From the NCBI GenBank assembly GCA_014799365.1, contig JAAVIF010000050.1:1-43321 (forward strand): DNA of 43,321 nucleotides. Reading direction: 5' to 3'. Source of the DNA: Oscillospiraceae bacterium. GTDB taxonomy: Bacteria; Bacillota; Clostridia; Oscillospirales; Ruminococcaceae. Below, in pieces: positions 31,910-43,321 of this stretch. The notes below the pieces were generated by a model, which was not told the DNA's origin, ran no database searches, and saw only the letters and a program-made list of their open reading frames with translations. The translations under genes and the position numbers were made by a program. Within the stretch, counting starts at the first letter, position 1; every line of letters begins with the position of its first letter.

Positions 31910-33988
31910 TTAATCCTTGCTTCTGGACTTCATAATTCCTTCCGCGATATTCTTGGGAACCTGTACATAGCTGTGAGGCTCCATTACATACTGTCCGCGG
32001 CCCTGTGTCTTTGAACGCAGGTCATTGGAGTAGCCGAACATTTCCGAAAGGGGAACCAAAGCTTCGATCTGCTTTGCGCCGTTTCTGTCCTCAAAGCCCT
32101 GGACAAGTCCGCGGCGGGAGTTCAAGTCGCCGATAACGTCGCCCATATAGTCCTCGGGAACGATAACGACTACCTTCATGATAGGCTCAAGGATAACGGG
32201 GTTTGCCTTGCGGCAGGCTTCCTTGATAGCCATAGAACCCGCGATCTTGAACGCCATTTCCGAGGAGTCTACCTCGTGATAAGAACCGTCGTAAAGAGTT
32301 ACCTTTAAGTCAACGGTGGGGAAGCCCGCAAGCACGCCTGCCTGCATTGCGCCCTGGATACCTGCGTCAACGGCGGGTATATATTCCTTGGGAACGGAGC
32401 CGCCTACTACCTCGTTAATGAACTCGTAGCCCTTGCCGCTTTCGTTAGGCTCAACGCGGAGCTTAACGTGACCGTACTGACCTTTACCGCCAGACTGACG
32501 CGCATACTTGGTGTCAACCTCGGTGTTGGTCGTAATGGTCTCCTTATAAGCAACCTGAGGTGCGCCGACGTTTGCTTCTACCTTAAATTCACGGAGAAGT
32601 CTGTCAACGATGATCTCAAGGTGCAATTCGCCCATGCCCGCGATAATGGTCTGACCTGTTTCCTCGTCTGTCCATGTTCTGAAGGTGGGGTCTTCCTCCG
32701 CAAGCTTTGCGAGAGCCAACGCCATCTTTTCCTGACCTGCCTTGGTCTTAGGCTCGATAGCCAAGTCGATAACGGGATCGGGGAATTCCATGGATTCGAG
32801 AATTACGGGGTGTGCTTCGTCACAGAGAGTATCACCGGTTGTGGTGTTCTTAAGACCCACCGCCGCAGCAATATCGCCGCAGTAGCAAACCTCAAGGTCC
32901 TGTCTGTGGTTAGCGTGCATCTGGAGAATACGTCCCATGCGCTCTTTCTTGCCCTTGGTGGCGTTAAGCACGGCCGAACCCGCTTCAACAACGCCCGAAT
33001 AAACTCTGAAGAAGCAAAGCTTACCTACAAAGGGGTCTGTTGCGATCTTAAACGCGAGAGCGGAGAAGGGTTCGTTATCTCCCGCCTTTCTGTCGGTCTC
33101 CTCGCCTGAATCGGGGTCGGTACCCTTGATTGCGGGGATATCGAGAGGTGAAGGCATATAGTCAACAACGGCGTCAAGCAGCTTCTGAACGCCCTTGTTC
33201 TTGTAAGACGTACCGCATACTACGGGTACGATCTGGTTATTTATCGTACCGATGCGCAAACATCTCTTAATTTCAGCAGTGGTTATTTCTTCGCCCTCGA
33301 GGTATTTGTTCATTATCTCCTCGTCCTGCTCGGCGATCGCTTCCAGAAGCTCGTCCCTGTACTTGGAAGCCAATTCCTTCATATCCTCGGGAATTTCTTC
33401 GACTCTCATATCCTTGCCCAGATCATCGTAATAGATGTCGGCGTTCATTTCAACGAGGTCGATGATCCCTCTGAATGTGTCTTCCGCACCGATAGGGAGC
33501 TGAATGGGAACCGCGTTTGTTTTAAGGCGATCCTTCATCATCTGCACTACGTTGAAGAAGTCCGCACCCATAATGTCCATCTTGTTAACATAAGCCATTC
33601 TGGGTACCTGATACTTGTCTGCCTGACGCCAAACCGTTTCCGACTGAGGCTCAACGCCTCCCTTTGCGCAAAATACGGTTACCGAGCCGTCAAGCACTCT
33701 CAGTGAACGTTCTACCTCAACGGTAAAGTCCACGTGACCCGGAGTATCTATAATATTTATTCTATGCTTGTTCCAGTATGCAGTGGTAGCGGCGGAGGTG
33801 ATCGTGATACCTCTTTCCTGCTCCTGCTCCATCCAGTCCATTGTCGCAGAACCGTCGTGAGTTTCGCCTATCTTATGGTTGATACCGGTGTAAAACAGGA
33901 TACGCTCCGTTGTAGTGGTTTTACCTGCGTCAATATGCGCCATGATACCAATATTACGGGTCATTTCGAGAGTTACATCTCTTGCCAT
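31910..33988 (-). CDS. fusA: Elongation factor G
   Basis: Translocation GTPase, 692 residues, normal length. G1 AHIDAGKT is at residues 17-24, then [23 protein letters not shown] and NKMD. Domain IV/V motifs ([31 protein letters not shown]) are complete. The start has GAAAGGAAGGTCATAT upstream. It lies 101 bases after rpsG, and the gap contains two hairpins (34019-34040 and 34041-34079). Confidence 0.99.
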   Translation of the reverse strand: MARDVTLEMTRNIGIMAHIDAGKTTTTERILFYTGINHKIGETHDGSATMDWMEQEQERGITITSAATTAYWNKHRINIIDTPGHVDFTVEVERSLRVLDGSVTVFCAKGGVEPQSETVWRQADKYQVPRMAYVNKMDIMGADFFNVVQMMKDRLKTNAVPIQLPIGAEDTFRGIIDLVEMNADIYYDDLGKDMRVEEIPEDMKELASKYRDELLEAIAEQDEEIMNKYLEGEEITTAEIKRCLRIGTINNQIVPVVCGTSYKNKGVQKLLDAVVDYMPSPLDIPAIKGTDPDSGEETDRKAGDNEPFSALAFKIATDPFVGKLCFFRVYSGVVEAGSAVLNATKGKKERMGRILQMHANHRQDLEVCYCGDIAAAVGLKNTTTGDTLCDEAHPVILESMEFPDPVIDLAIEPKTKAGQEKMALALAKLAEEDPTFRTWTDEETGQTIIAGMGELHLEIIVDRLLREFKVEANVGAPQVAYKETITTNTEVDTKYARQSGGKGQYGHVKLRVEPNESGKGYEFINEVVGGSVPKEYIPAVDAGIQGAMQAGVLAGFPTVDLKVTLYDGSYHEVDSSEMAFKIAGSMAIKEACRKANPVILEPIMKVVVIVPEDYMGDVIGDLNSRRGLVQGFEDRNGAKQIEALVPLSEMFGYSNDLRSKTQGRGQYVMEPHSYVQVPKNIAEGIMKSRSKD

Positions 33989-34018
33989 ATATATGACCTT
34001 CCTTTCTTTGAAGGACTA

Positions 34019-34079
34019 AAGACCGTTTTTAGGCGGTCTTAAACGTCTGATAGCAGTATTTGCAGCATACCCGACGTTT
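34019..34079 (-). promoter_or_regulatory. Tandem hairpins in the rpsG-fusA spacer
   Basis: AAACGTC/GACGTTT (34041-34047 with 34073-34079) and AAGACCG/CGGTCTT (34019-34025 with 34034-34040) lie one after the other before the fusA ribosome binding site. Neither has a good T run on the minus strand, so they may be processing or translational control structures rather than terminators. Confidence 0.45.
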
Positions 34080-34089
34080 ATCCTTGCAA

Positions 34090-34560
34090 TTACCACTTGT
34101 AATGAGCAAACGCCTTGTTGGCTTCTGCCATTCTGTGGGTATCATCACGCTTCTTGCAAGACGCGCCCTGTCCGTTCAATGCGTCGAGGATCTCGTTTGC
34201 AAGTCTTTCTTTCATGGTTTTTTCGTTACGTTTTCTGCTGAACATGGTGATCCATCTGAGACCCAATGTTCTGCGTCTGTCGGGGCGAACCTCCATAGGA
34301 ACCTGGTAGGTCGAACCGCCCACACGGCGAGCCTTAACCTCGAGCTGCGGCATGATGTTCTCCATTGCCTGCTCAAAAACCTCAAGGGGCTCCTTGCCCG
34401 TCTTTGCGCCTACAATTTCAAATGCGCCGTAAACAATTTTCTGGGCTACGCCCTTTTTACCGTCAAGCATGATATTGTTGATAAGTCTTGTTACCAATTC
34501 CGAATTATACATAGGATCGGGCAATACTTCACGCTTGGGTACATTACCTCTTCTTGGCAC
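34090..34560 (-). CDS. rpsG: 30S ribosomal protein S7
   Basis: Primary binder of the 16S rRNA 3' domain and organiser of the 30S head. 156 residues, the family norm, when read from the GTG at 34560 ([37 protein letters not shown]). That start has GAAGGAGGGAATAAA upstream. The longer in-frame ATG at 34617 would add 19 residues that do not belong to S7. The rest ([32 protein letters not shown] at the end) is canonical. Confidence 0.98.
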   Translation of the reverse strand: MPRRGNVPKREVLPDPMYNSELVTRLINNIMLDGKKGVAQKIVYGAFEIVGAKTGKEPLEVFEQAMENIMPQLEVKARRVGGSTYQVPMEVRPDRRRTLGLRWITMFSRKRNEKTMKERLANEILDALNGQGASCKKRDDTHRMAEANKAFAHYKW

Positions 34561-34848
34561 TTTATTCCCTCCTTCATAAATTTTCGCCGATCTGATCATA
34601 TCGGCTAATGAATTCATCGGTACTCGAAAGCGCAGCGGCTTTTCCGCATCGGCTTGTCAAAAAGCACTTGCTTTTCATCAGGCCCTGCGTTTTCCGCTTT
34701 CTCCCGCCAGCCATTTTGCAGTAAAGGCAATATAACATAGCCCTTTTTCTTTTCGTTTATCTCCGAAAAGAAAGCTTAATGTATTATTAACCTCCCACAC
34801 AAATGTGGCAGTGGATATTCGTGAATACTTTACGATATTCGTTACGCT
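34561..34848. other. rpsL-rpsG intergenic spacer
   Basis: About 290 bases, long for this operon. It holds the rpsG ribosome binding site and a small hairpin GCCGAT/ATCGGC near 34585-34604. No gene or clear promoter was seen. S7 is a known translational autoregulator in other bacteria, so a leader structure is possible but not shown here. Confidence 0.4.
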
Positions 34849-35271
34849 TTACTTCTTACCGGCCTTTGGACGCTTAGCTCCGTACTTGGATCTGCCCTGC
34901 ATTCTTCCGTCAACGCCCTGAGCGTCAAGAGTTCCTCTGATGATGTGATAACGCACACCGGGGAGATCTCTTACACGTCCGCCGCGAATAAGAACAACGC
35001 TGTGTTCCTGCAGCTTGTGTCCGATGCCGGGAATGTAAGCGGTAACTTCGTATCCGTTGGAAAGTCTTACTCTGGCGATCTTACGCATTGCGGAGTTAGG
35101 CTTCTTGGGAGTGCTGGTTCTTACGGCAGTGCATACTCCGCGCTTCTGGGGAGAAGGCATGTCCGTAGTTTCCTTCTTAAGAGTGTTAAGGTTCTTAAGC
35201 AGTGCGGGAGCCTTAGACTTCTTTGTGGATAACTCTCTACCTTTTCTTACAAGCTGATTAAAGGTTGGCAA
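34849..35271 (-). CDS. rpsL: 30S ribosomal protein S12
   Basis: Decoding-centre ribosomal protein. Read from TTG at 35271 ([18 protein letters not shown]) it has 140 residues. AACAGGAGGTGTAAAAGAA upstream fixes that start; the in-frame start at 35331 adds 20 unrelated residues. An insertion of about 16 residues ([16 protein letters not shown]) relative to Escherichia coli precedes [26 protein letters not shown] associate such an insertion with Ruminococcaceae-type Clostridia. Streptomycin-site lysines look wild type. First gene of the str operon. Confidence 0.98.
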   Translation of the reverse strand: MPTFNQLVRKGRELSTKKSKAPALLKNLNTLKKETTDMPSPQKRGVCTAVRTSTPKKPNSAMRKIARVRLSNGYEVTAYIPGIGHKLQEHSVVLIRGGRVRDLPGVRYHIIRGTLDAQGVDGRMQGRSKYGAKRPKAGKK

Positions 35272-35339
35272 TTCTTTTACACCTCCTGTTAAAATTATAC
35301 CGCGCGAAAAAATGTTAGAATATCCGCGCAAGCTTTATT

Positions 35340-35368
35340 ATTATACACAAAAACACGGCAAAAGTCAA
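35340..35368 (-). promoter_or_regulatory. Strong SigA promoter of the str operon
   Basis: TTGACT, 17 bases, TATAAT on the minus strand, with rpsL starting about 70 bases downstream. The -35 lies within the right arm of the rpoC terminator hairpin. Confidence 0.88.
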
Positions 35369-35410
35369 TATTTTCAAGGGTTTGCGTGAAAATATTGTAG
35401 CTTTTGCCGT
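35355..35410 (-). terminator. rpoC terminator
   Basis: On the minus strand ACGGCAAAAG and CAATATTTTCA pair with TGAAAATATTG and CTTTTGCCGT (plus-strand 35355-35376 against 35387-35410), about 21 pairs with one small internal bulge. TGTTTTTGTG follows. It ends rpoBC transcripts about 50 bases past the stop. Confidence 0.82.
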
Positions 35411-35456
35411 ATAAATCCTTTATTAAAAAGTGCTTTTGTGCATTTTTACTATATTA

Positions 35457-38987
<3,531 letters not shown>

Positions 38988-39089
38988 TTTAAGTTGACCT
39001 CGATTCTTTGATTTTTTTGTCAAAATGGTTTAACAGCCTTTTCGGAACGCCCGCAAATGCTTTAAGCTATTCCGAAAAAATACTGTTTC

Positions 39090-42000
39090 TTACTCGTCAT
39101 CGTCCGACATGCTGTCCATAACCATGCTGCCGGGGAAATCGTCCTCGTCGTCGTCATCATCGCCGAAGTCGTCCTCATCGTCATAGCCGCTGCCGTAAAG
39201 AGCGTCTTCATCATCGGGATTCTCGGGAATAAAGGAAGCGTCAAGCTCGTCTTGATCGGCAACGTACTCGAAGTCGTCGGCGTTGACCATTCCGACCTCC
39301 TCGTCGTCGTCAAAGGTTTGCTTAAGGTCTATTTCATCCTGATTTTTGTCAAGCACCTTAACGTCAAGACCCAAGGACTGCAATTCCTTTACAAGAACCT
39401 TAAAGGATTCGGGAACGCCGGGCTTGGGAACATTGTCGCCCTTGACAATGGATTCATAGGTTTTTACGCGTCCCACAATATCGTCGGATTTTACGGTCAG
39501 TATCTCCTGCAGGGTATAAGCCGCGCCGTAAGCCTCCAACGCCCAAACCTCCATTTCACCGAAACGCTGTCCGCCGAACTGAGCCTTACCGCCCAAGGGC
39601 TGCTGTGTAACCAGCGAATAAGGACCTGTGGAACGTGCGTGGATCTTATCGTCAACAAGGTGGTGGAGCTTAAGATAATACATATAGCCTACCGTTACGG
39701 GGGACTCGAACAGCTCGCCCGTTCTGCCGTCGATAAGCTGAGTTTTGCAGTCGTCCGTCCAGTTAAGCTTGGTAAAGTCTATCTGCGCGGTGTCCTCGCC
39801 AGAAAGCTCGTTTTTATGCTCCCTTGCGTAGTCGTAAAGGTCGCGGATATTTTCCTCGTGAACGCCGTCAAATACGGGGGTCATTATCTTCCAGCCCATA
39901 GCCTTCGCAACGTAGCCCAGATGCACCTCAAGGACCTGTCCGATATTCATACGGGAAGGTACGCCCAAGGGGTTCAATACTATATCAAGCGGTGTTCCGT
40001 CGGGAAGGAAGGGCATATCTTCCTGCTTTAAGATACGGGAAACAACGCCCTTGTTGCCGTGACGGCCCGCCATTTTATCGCCCACGCTGATCTTTCTCTT
40101 CTGCGCGATATAGCAGCGGACTACCTCGTTAACGCCGGGAGAAAGCTCCGCGCAGTTGTTTCTGTTAAACACCTTAACGTCTACTATAACGCCGCTTTCG
40201 CCGTGAGGAACGCGCAGAGAGTTGTCTCTTACGTCTCTTGCCTTGTCGCCGAAAATGGCTCTTAAAAGTCTTTCCTCGGCGGTCAGATCCGCCTCGCCCT
40301 TGGGAGCTACCTTACCTACAAGTATATCCCCGGCGTGAACCTCCGCGCCTATTCTGATGATTCCGCGGTCGTCCAGATCCTTTAAAGCGTCCTCGCTTAC
40401 GTTGGGGATCTCTCTTGTGATCTCCTCGGGGCCTAACTTTGTTTCGCGGCATTCAAGCTCGTATTCCTCAATGTGTATAGAGGTGTAAACATCGTTGTAA
40501 ACTAATTTTTCATTTATAAGAACGGCGTCCTCGTAGTTGTAGCCCTCCCATGTCATGAAGCCGATGAGAGCGTTTTTGCCCAATGAGATTTCGCCGTTGC
40601 TGGTTGCGGGGCCGTCGGCTATTACATCGCCCTTCTTTACCGTATCGCCCTTTTTAACGATAGGCTTTTGGTTGATACAGGTGCCTTGGTTGGAACGCTT
40701 GAACTTGATAAGCTCGTACTTATGCTCCTTGCCCTCGTTGGTGAAAACGGTTATAACGTCCGCCGTAACATTGGTTACAAGGCCGTCCTCTTTCGCAAGT
40801 ATGCAAACGCCCGAGTCTACCGCCGCCTTATACTCCATGCCCGTGCCTACCACGGGATTCTGAGTTACCATAAGCGGCACTGCCTGACGCTGCATGTTCG
40901 CGCCCATCAGCGCACGGTTTGCGTCGTCGTTTTCAAGGAAGGGGATCATGGCCGTCGCAACGGATACCATCATCTTAGGAGAAACGTCCATATAGTCGAC
41001 GGTCTCTCTCGCCACCTCCAATATTTCGTCGCGGTGACGTGCGGTAACGCGGGGACGCATGAAGTGGCCTTCCTTATCCAAAGGCTCGTTGGCCTGCGCC
41101 ACTATATACATATCCTCCACGTCGGCGGTCATATAAACCACCTCTTCGGTAACAACGCCCGTTGCCTTGTCCACCTTGCGGTAGGGAGCTTCGATAAAGC
41201 CGTATTCGTTGATCTTGGCAAATGAAGCGAGATAGGATATAAGTCCGATGTTAGGACCTTCGGGAGTCTCTATGGGACACATTCTTCCGTAGTGGGAATA
41301 ATGTACGTCACGAACCTCAAAGCTTGCTCTGTCACGGCTCAGACCGCCGGGACCAAGCGCGGAAAGACGTCTTTTATGAGTAAGCTCCGCCAAGGGGTTA
41401 TTCTGATCCATGAACTGCGACAGAGGAGAAGAACCGAAAAATTCCTTGATCGCCGCAACCACGGGACGGATATTTATAAGCGAGCTGGGGGAAACCTTTT
41501 CCATTTCCTGGGACTGCAAGCCCATTCTCTCGCGGATAACGCGCTCCATTCTCGCAAAGCCTATCCTGAACTGGTTCTGAATAAGCTCGCCTACGGAGCG
41601 TATACGCCTGTTGCCCAAATGGTCGATGTCGTCGATGTCGCCTACGCCCTCGCAAAGATTGATAAAATAGCTGACAGTGGCAAAAATATCATCGATAGTG
41701 ATATGCTTGGGGACTAATCTGTCCGCCTTTTGCGCCAAGGCTTCCTTTATTTCCTCCTCGGAATCGGCGGTATCTAAAATTTCCTTAAGCACGTTAAAGG
41801 AGACCTTTTCGTTAATGCCGTAGTCAAGCGGGTTAATGCTGTCGGGAATGTAGGGGCGTATATCGACCATACCGTTGCCCACTACCTTTATAACATCTTC
41901 CTTGTCCTCAACGTTGATGAGGACCTCCATAACGCCCGCCTGCTCGATCTCCCTGGCAAGCTCCGTCTTTATGACCTCGCCCTCTTCCGCCATGATCTCT

Positions 42001-42905
42001 CCCGTCATGGGGTTGATCACGGGAGCGGCAAGCTTATGACCCGCTATTCTTCCCGAAATTCCGAGCTTTTTGTTGTATTTGTATCTGCCGAAACGGGACA
42101 GATCGTAACGCTTTGCGTCAAAGAATAAGGAGTTTAAATGATTCTGCGCGGAATCCACCGTGGGAGGCTCGCCGGGGCGAAGCTTCTTGTACACCTCGAG
42201 GAGAGCCTCCTCGGTGTTCTTGGTGGTGTCTTTTTCGTTTATGGTCTGACGTATGCGCTCGTCCTCGCCGAACATGTCGATAATATCATCGTCCGTACCC
42301 TTTCCCAAAGCGCGGATAAGGGTGGTAGCGGGGATTTTGCGGTTTTTGTCGATACGAACATAGAAAACGTCGTTGCTGTCCATTTCGTATTCCAGCCACG
42401 CGCCCCTGTTGGGGATAATGGTGGATTTAAACAGCTTTTTGCCTGTTTTGTCGTAGTCAAAGCCGTAGTAAACGCCCGGAGAACGGATAAGCTGTGAAAC
42501 AATAACTCTTTCCGCACCGTTGATAACAAATGTACCGCTGTCGGTCATAAGCGGAAAGTCGCCCATAAAAATCGTGTTCTCGGTAATTTCGCCCGTTTCC
42601 TCGTTTTTAAGACGCGCCTTTACACGCAGGGGGGCGGCGTAGGTCACATCGCGCTCCTTGCATTCGCTGATGGTGTACTTGGGCGTATCGTCGATCGAAT
42701 AATCCACGAAGCTTAAGGTAAGCTTGCCGTTGGAGTCGGTTATGGAGGAAATATCGTTGAATACTTCTTTTATACCCTCGTCCAAAAACCATTGATAGGA
42801 ATTTTTCTGAATCTCGATGAGGTTCGGCATTTCCAAAACTTCGTCGATTTTCGAAAAGCTCTTTCTGGTATTTCTGCCCAATTGCACATCCTTGACATTT
42901 ACCAT
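39090..42905 (-). CDS. rpoB: RNA polymerase beta subunit
   Basis: Catalytic subunit of RNA polymerase, about 1271 residues from ATG 42905 ([17 protein letters not shown]). AAGGAGTGATTG lies at a good distance before this ATG, whereas the GTG at 42917 would overlap it. The rifampicin region [39 protein letters not shown] looks wild type (sensitive-type Asp, His and Ser). The normal C-terminus ends near [10 protein letters not shown]; about 60 further residues, very rich in Asp and Glu ([16 protein letters not shown]), follow. Transcribed with rpoC from its own promoter. Confidence 0.98.
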   Translation of the reverse strand: MVNVKDVQLGRNTRKSFSKIDEVLEMPNLIEIQKNSYQWFLDEGIKEVFNDISSITDSNGKLTLSFVDYSIDDTPKYTISECKERDVTYAAPLRVKARLKNEETGEITENTIFMGDFPLMTDSGTFVINGAERVIVSQLIRSPGVYYGFDYDKTGKKLFKSTIIPNRGAWLEYEMDSNDVFYVRIDKNRKIPATTLIRALGKGTDDDIIDMFGEDERIRQTINEKDTTKNTEEALLEVYKKLRPGEPPTVDSAQNHLNSLFFDAKRYDLSRFGRYKYNKKLGISGRIAGHKLAAPVINPMTGEIMAEEGEVIKTELAREIEQAGVMEVLINVEDKEDVIKVVGNGMVDIRPYIPDSINPLDYGINEKVSFNVLKEILDTADSEEEIKEALAQKADRLVPKHITIDDIFATVSYFINLCEGVGDIDDIDHLGNRRIRSVGELIQNQFRIGFARMERVIRERMGLQSQEMEKVSPSSLINIRPVVAAIKEFFGSSPLSQFMDQNNPLAELTHKRRLSALGPGGLSRDRASFEVRDVHYSHYGRMCPIETPEGPNIGLISYLASFAKINEYGFIEAPYRKVDKATGVVTEEVVYMTADVEDMYIVAQANEPLDKEGHFMRPRVTARHRDEILEVARETVDYMDVSPKMMVSVATAMIPFLENDDANRALMGANMQRQAVPLMVTQNPVVGTGMEYKAAVDSGVCILAKEDGLVTNVTADVITVFTNEGKEHKYELIKFKRSNQGTCINQKPIVKKGDTVKKGDVIADGPATSNGEISLGKNALIGFMTWEGYNYEDAVLINEKLVYNDVYTSIHIEEYELECRETKLGPEEITREIPNVSEDALKDLDDRGIIRIGAEVHAGDILVGKVAPKGEADLTAEERLLRAIFGDKARDVRDNSLRVPHGESGVIVDVKVFNRNNCAELSPGVNEVVRCYIAQKRKISVGDKMAGRHGNKGVVSRILKQEDMPFLPDGTPLDIVLNPLGVPSRMNIGQVLEVHLGYVAKAMGWKIMTPVFDGVHEENIRDLYDYAREHKNELSGEDTAQIDFTKLNWTDDCKTQLIDGRTGELFESPVTVGYMYYLKLHHLVDDKIHARSTGPYSLVTQQPLGGKAQFGGQRFGEMEVWALEAYGAAYTLQEILTVKSDDIVGRVKTYESIVKGDNVPKPGVPESFKVLVKELQSLGLDVKVLDKNQDEIDLKQTFDDDEEVGMVNADDFEYVADQDELDASFIPENPDDEDALYGSGYDDEDDFGDDDDDEDDFPGSMVMDSMSDDDE

Positions 42906-43007
42906 TGGCTCAATCACTCCTTAATAAATTCAACGCTGATGCAGAATTTCAGCGGTTTTTGTCACATCGTCAAAACCTCTGAAATACACACATATCCATT
43001 ATGATAC

Positions 43008-43023
43008 AGTATACTAGTATACT
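43008..43023. promoter_or_regulatory. 16-bp perfect palindrome over the rpoB -10
   Basis: AGTATACTAGTATACT is its own reverse complement and covers the -10 hexamer of the rpoB promoter. It also offers a TATACT on the plus strand. It could be a regulator-binding site or a bidirectional -10. Confidence 0.6.
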
Positions 43024-43044
43024 CCAAATAAAGGAAAATGTCAA
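43016..43044 (-). promoter_or_regulatory. Strong SigA promoter of rpoBC
   Basis: TTGACA, 17 bases, TATACT on the minus strand. A perfect -35 and near-perfect -10, about 110 bases before the rpoB start codon. Confidence 0.9.
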
Positions 43045-43166
43045 GGGTTTTGGCTAATTTTTTTCCTTTGGCAATATTGACAAAAATTTCAGAAAAATTA
43101 TGACCGCAAATTCATAAAAACGCCATATCGTTAAGCCTTTGTCAAATCAAAATACGGCCGCGGTTA

Positions 43167-43293
43167 ATACTAATTTCCGATCAAAGTATAGACAAATTTT
43201 GCTGTCGATCGGAAATTAGTGCTTAGGGTGTAATTGAAAATCATATTGTAGACCCTGTAAAATTTTGTCTACAATATGATTTTCAATTAGTAT
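43167..43293. repeat. Modular hairpin element, copy C
   Basis: 127 bases bounded by ATACTAAT and ATTAGTAT. First hairpin, perfect 14-bp arms (ACTAATTTCCGATC, 43169-43182 with 43207-43220), shared with copy B. The linker GTGCTTAGGGTGTAA is the reverse complement of the linker in copy B. Second hairpin, perfect 23-bp arms (43231-43253 with 43267-43289), not seen elsewhere in the window. It lies upstream of the rpoB promoter. Confidence 0.9.
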
Positions 43294-43321
43294 AAAACGG
43301 AATCAAAAACGTTAGTATAAC

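Noticed and set aside
39005-39040. GTCAAAATGG similarity between the rpoB-rpoC gap and the palindrome at 4385
   Set aside because: Only one arm is present and part of it overlaps the possible upstream rpoC start; likely chance.

Overview
The window looks like the chromosome of a motile, low-to-mid GC member of the class Clostridia, most likely Oscillospirales/Ruminococcaceae. This rests on strong AGGAGG-type ribosome binding sites throughout, a Bacillus-like late flagellar operon with fliW-csrA, a perfect SigD-type promoter, and an S12 protein with a short insertion that I associate with Ruminococcaceae. The taxon is inferred from these traits, not searched.

Layout. 1-3.7 kb: accessory minus-strand genes (methyltransferase, WYL regulator, degenerate receiver protein, amidohydrolase). 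3.8-13.4 kb: minus-strand late flagellar operon flgM-flgN-flgK-flgL-DUF6470-fliW-csrA-fliD-fliS plus a FliT-position gene, read from a SigD promoter at 13507-13533. 14.0-26.9 kb: a divergent plus-strand cassette of seven tightly packed genes for large, beta-rich, mostly unrecognised proteins. One is a DUF6603-type protein; the last has a glycine-rich collagen-like region and a C-terminal Hint domain. This is the best candidate for an undescribed system. 27.0-30.1 kb: XRE and AraC regulators, a second gene with a perfect SigD promoter, and a newly read small membrane protein. 30.4-30.6 kb: a candidate structured RNA with its own promoter and terminator, downstream of tuf. 30.6-42.9 kb: rpoB-rpoC and the str operon rpsL-rpsG-fusA-tuf, all on the minus strand.

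Through the intergenic spaces run at least five members of a modular hairpin repeat family (near 73-115, 18361-18486, 27597-27755, 30248-30434 and 43167-43293). They have ATACTAAT / ATTAGTAT ends, a shared linker and a shared apical core, but different stems. No transposase is present, so they look like non-autonomous or structure-selected elements.

How the parts work together. SigD, held by FlgM, should switch on hook-filament junction proteins, the cap protein and its chaperones, and the FliW-CsrA flagellin control pair. The same sigma factor should read the uncharacterised gene at 28865-29803, which makes that gene a likely new motility or chemotaxis-associated factor. The transcription and translation core uses two strong SigA promoters, at 43016-43044 for rpoBC and 35340-35368 for the str operon. 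The second overlaps the rpoC terminator hairpin. No rRNA, tRNA, CRISPR array or transposase gene was seen.
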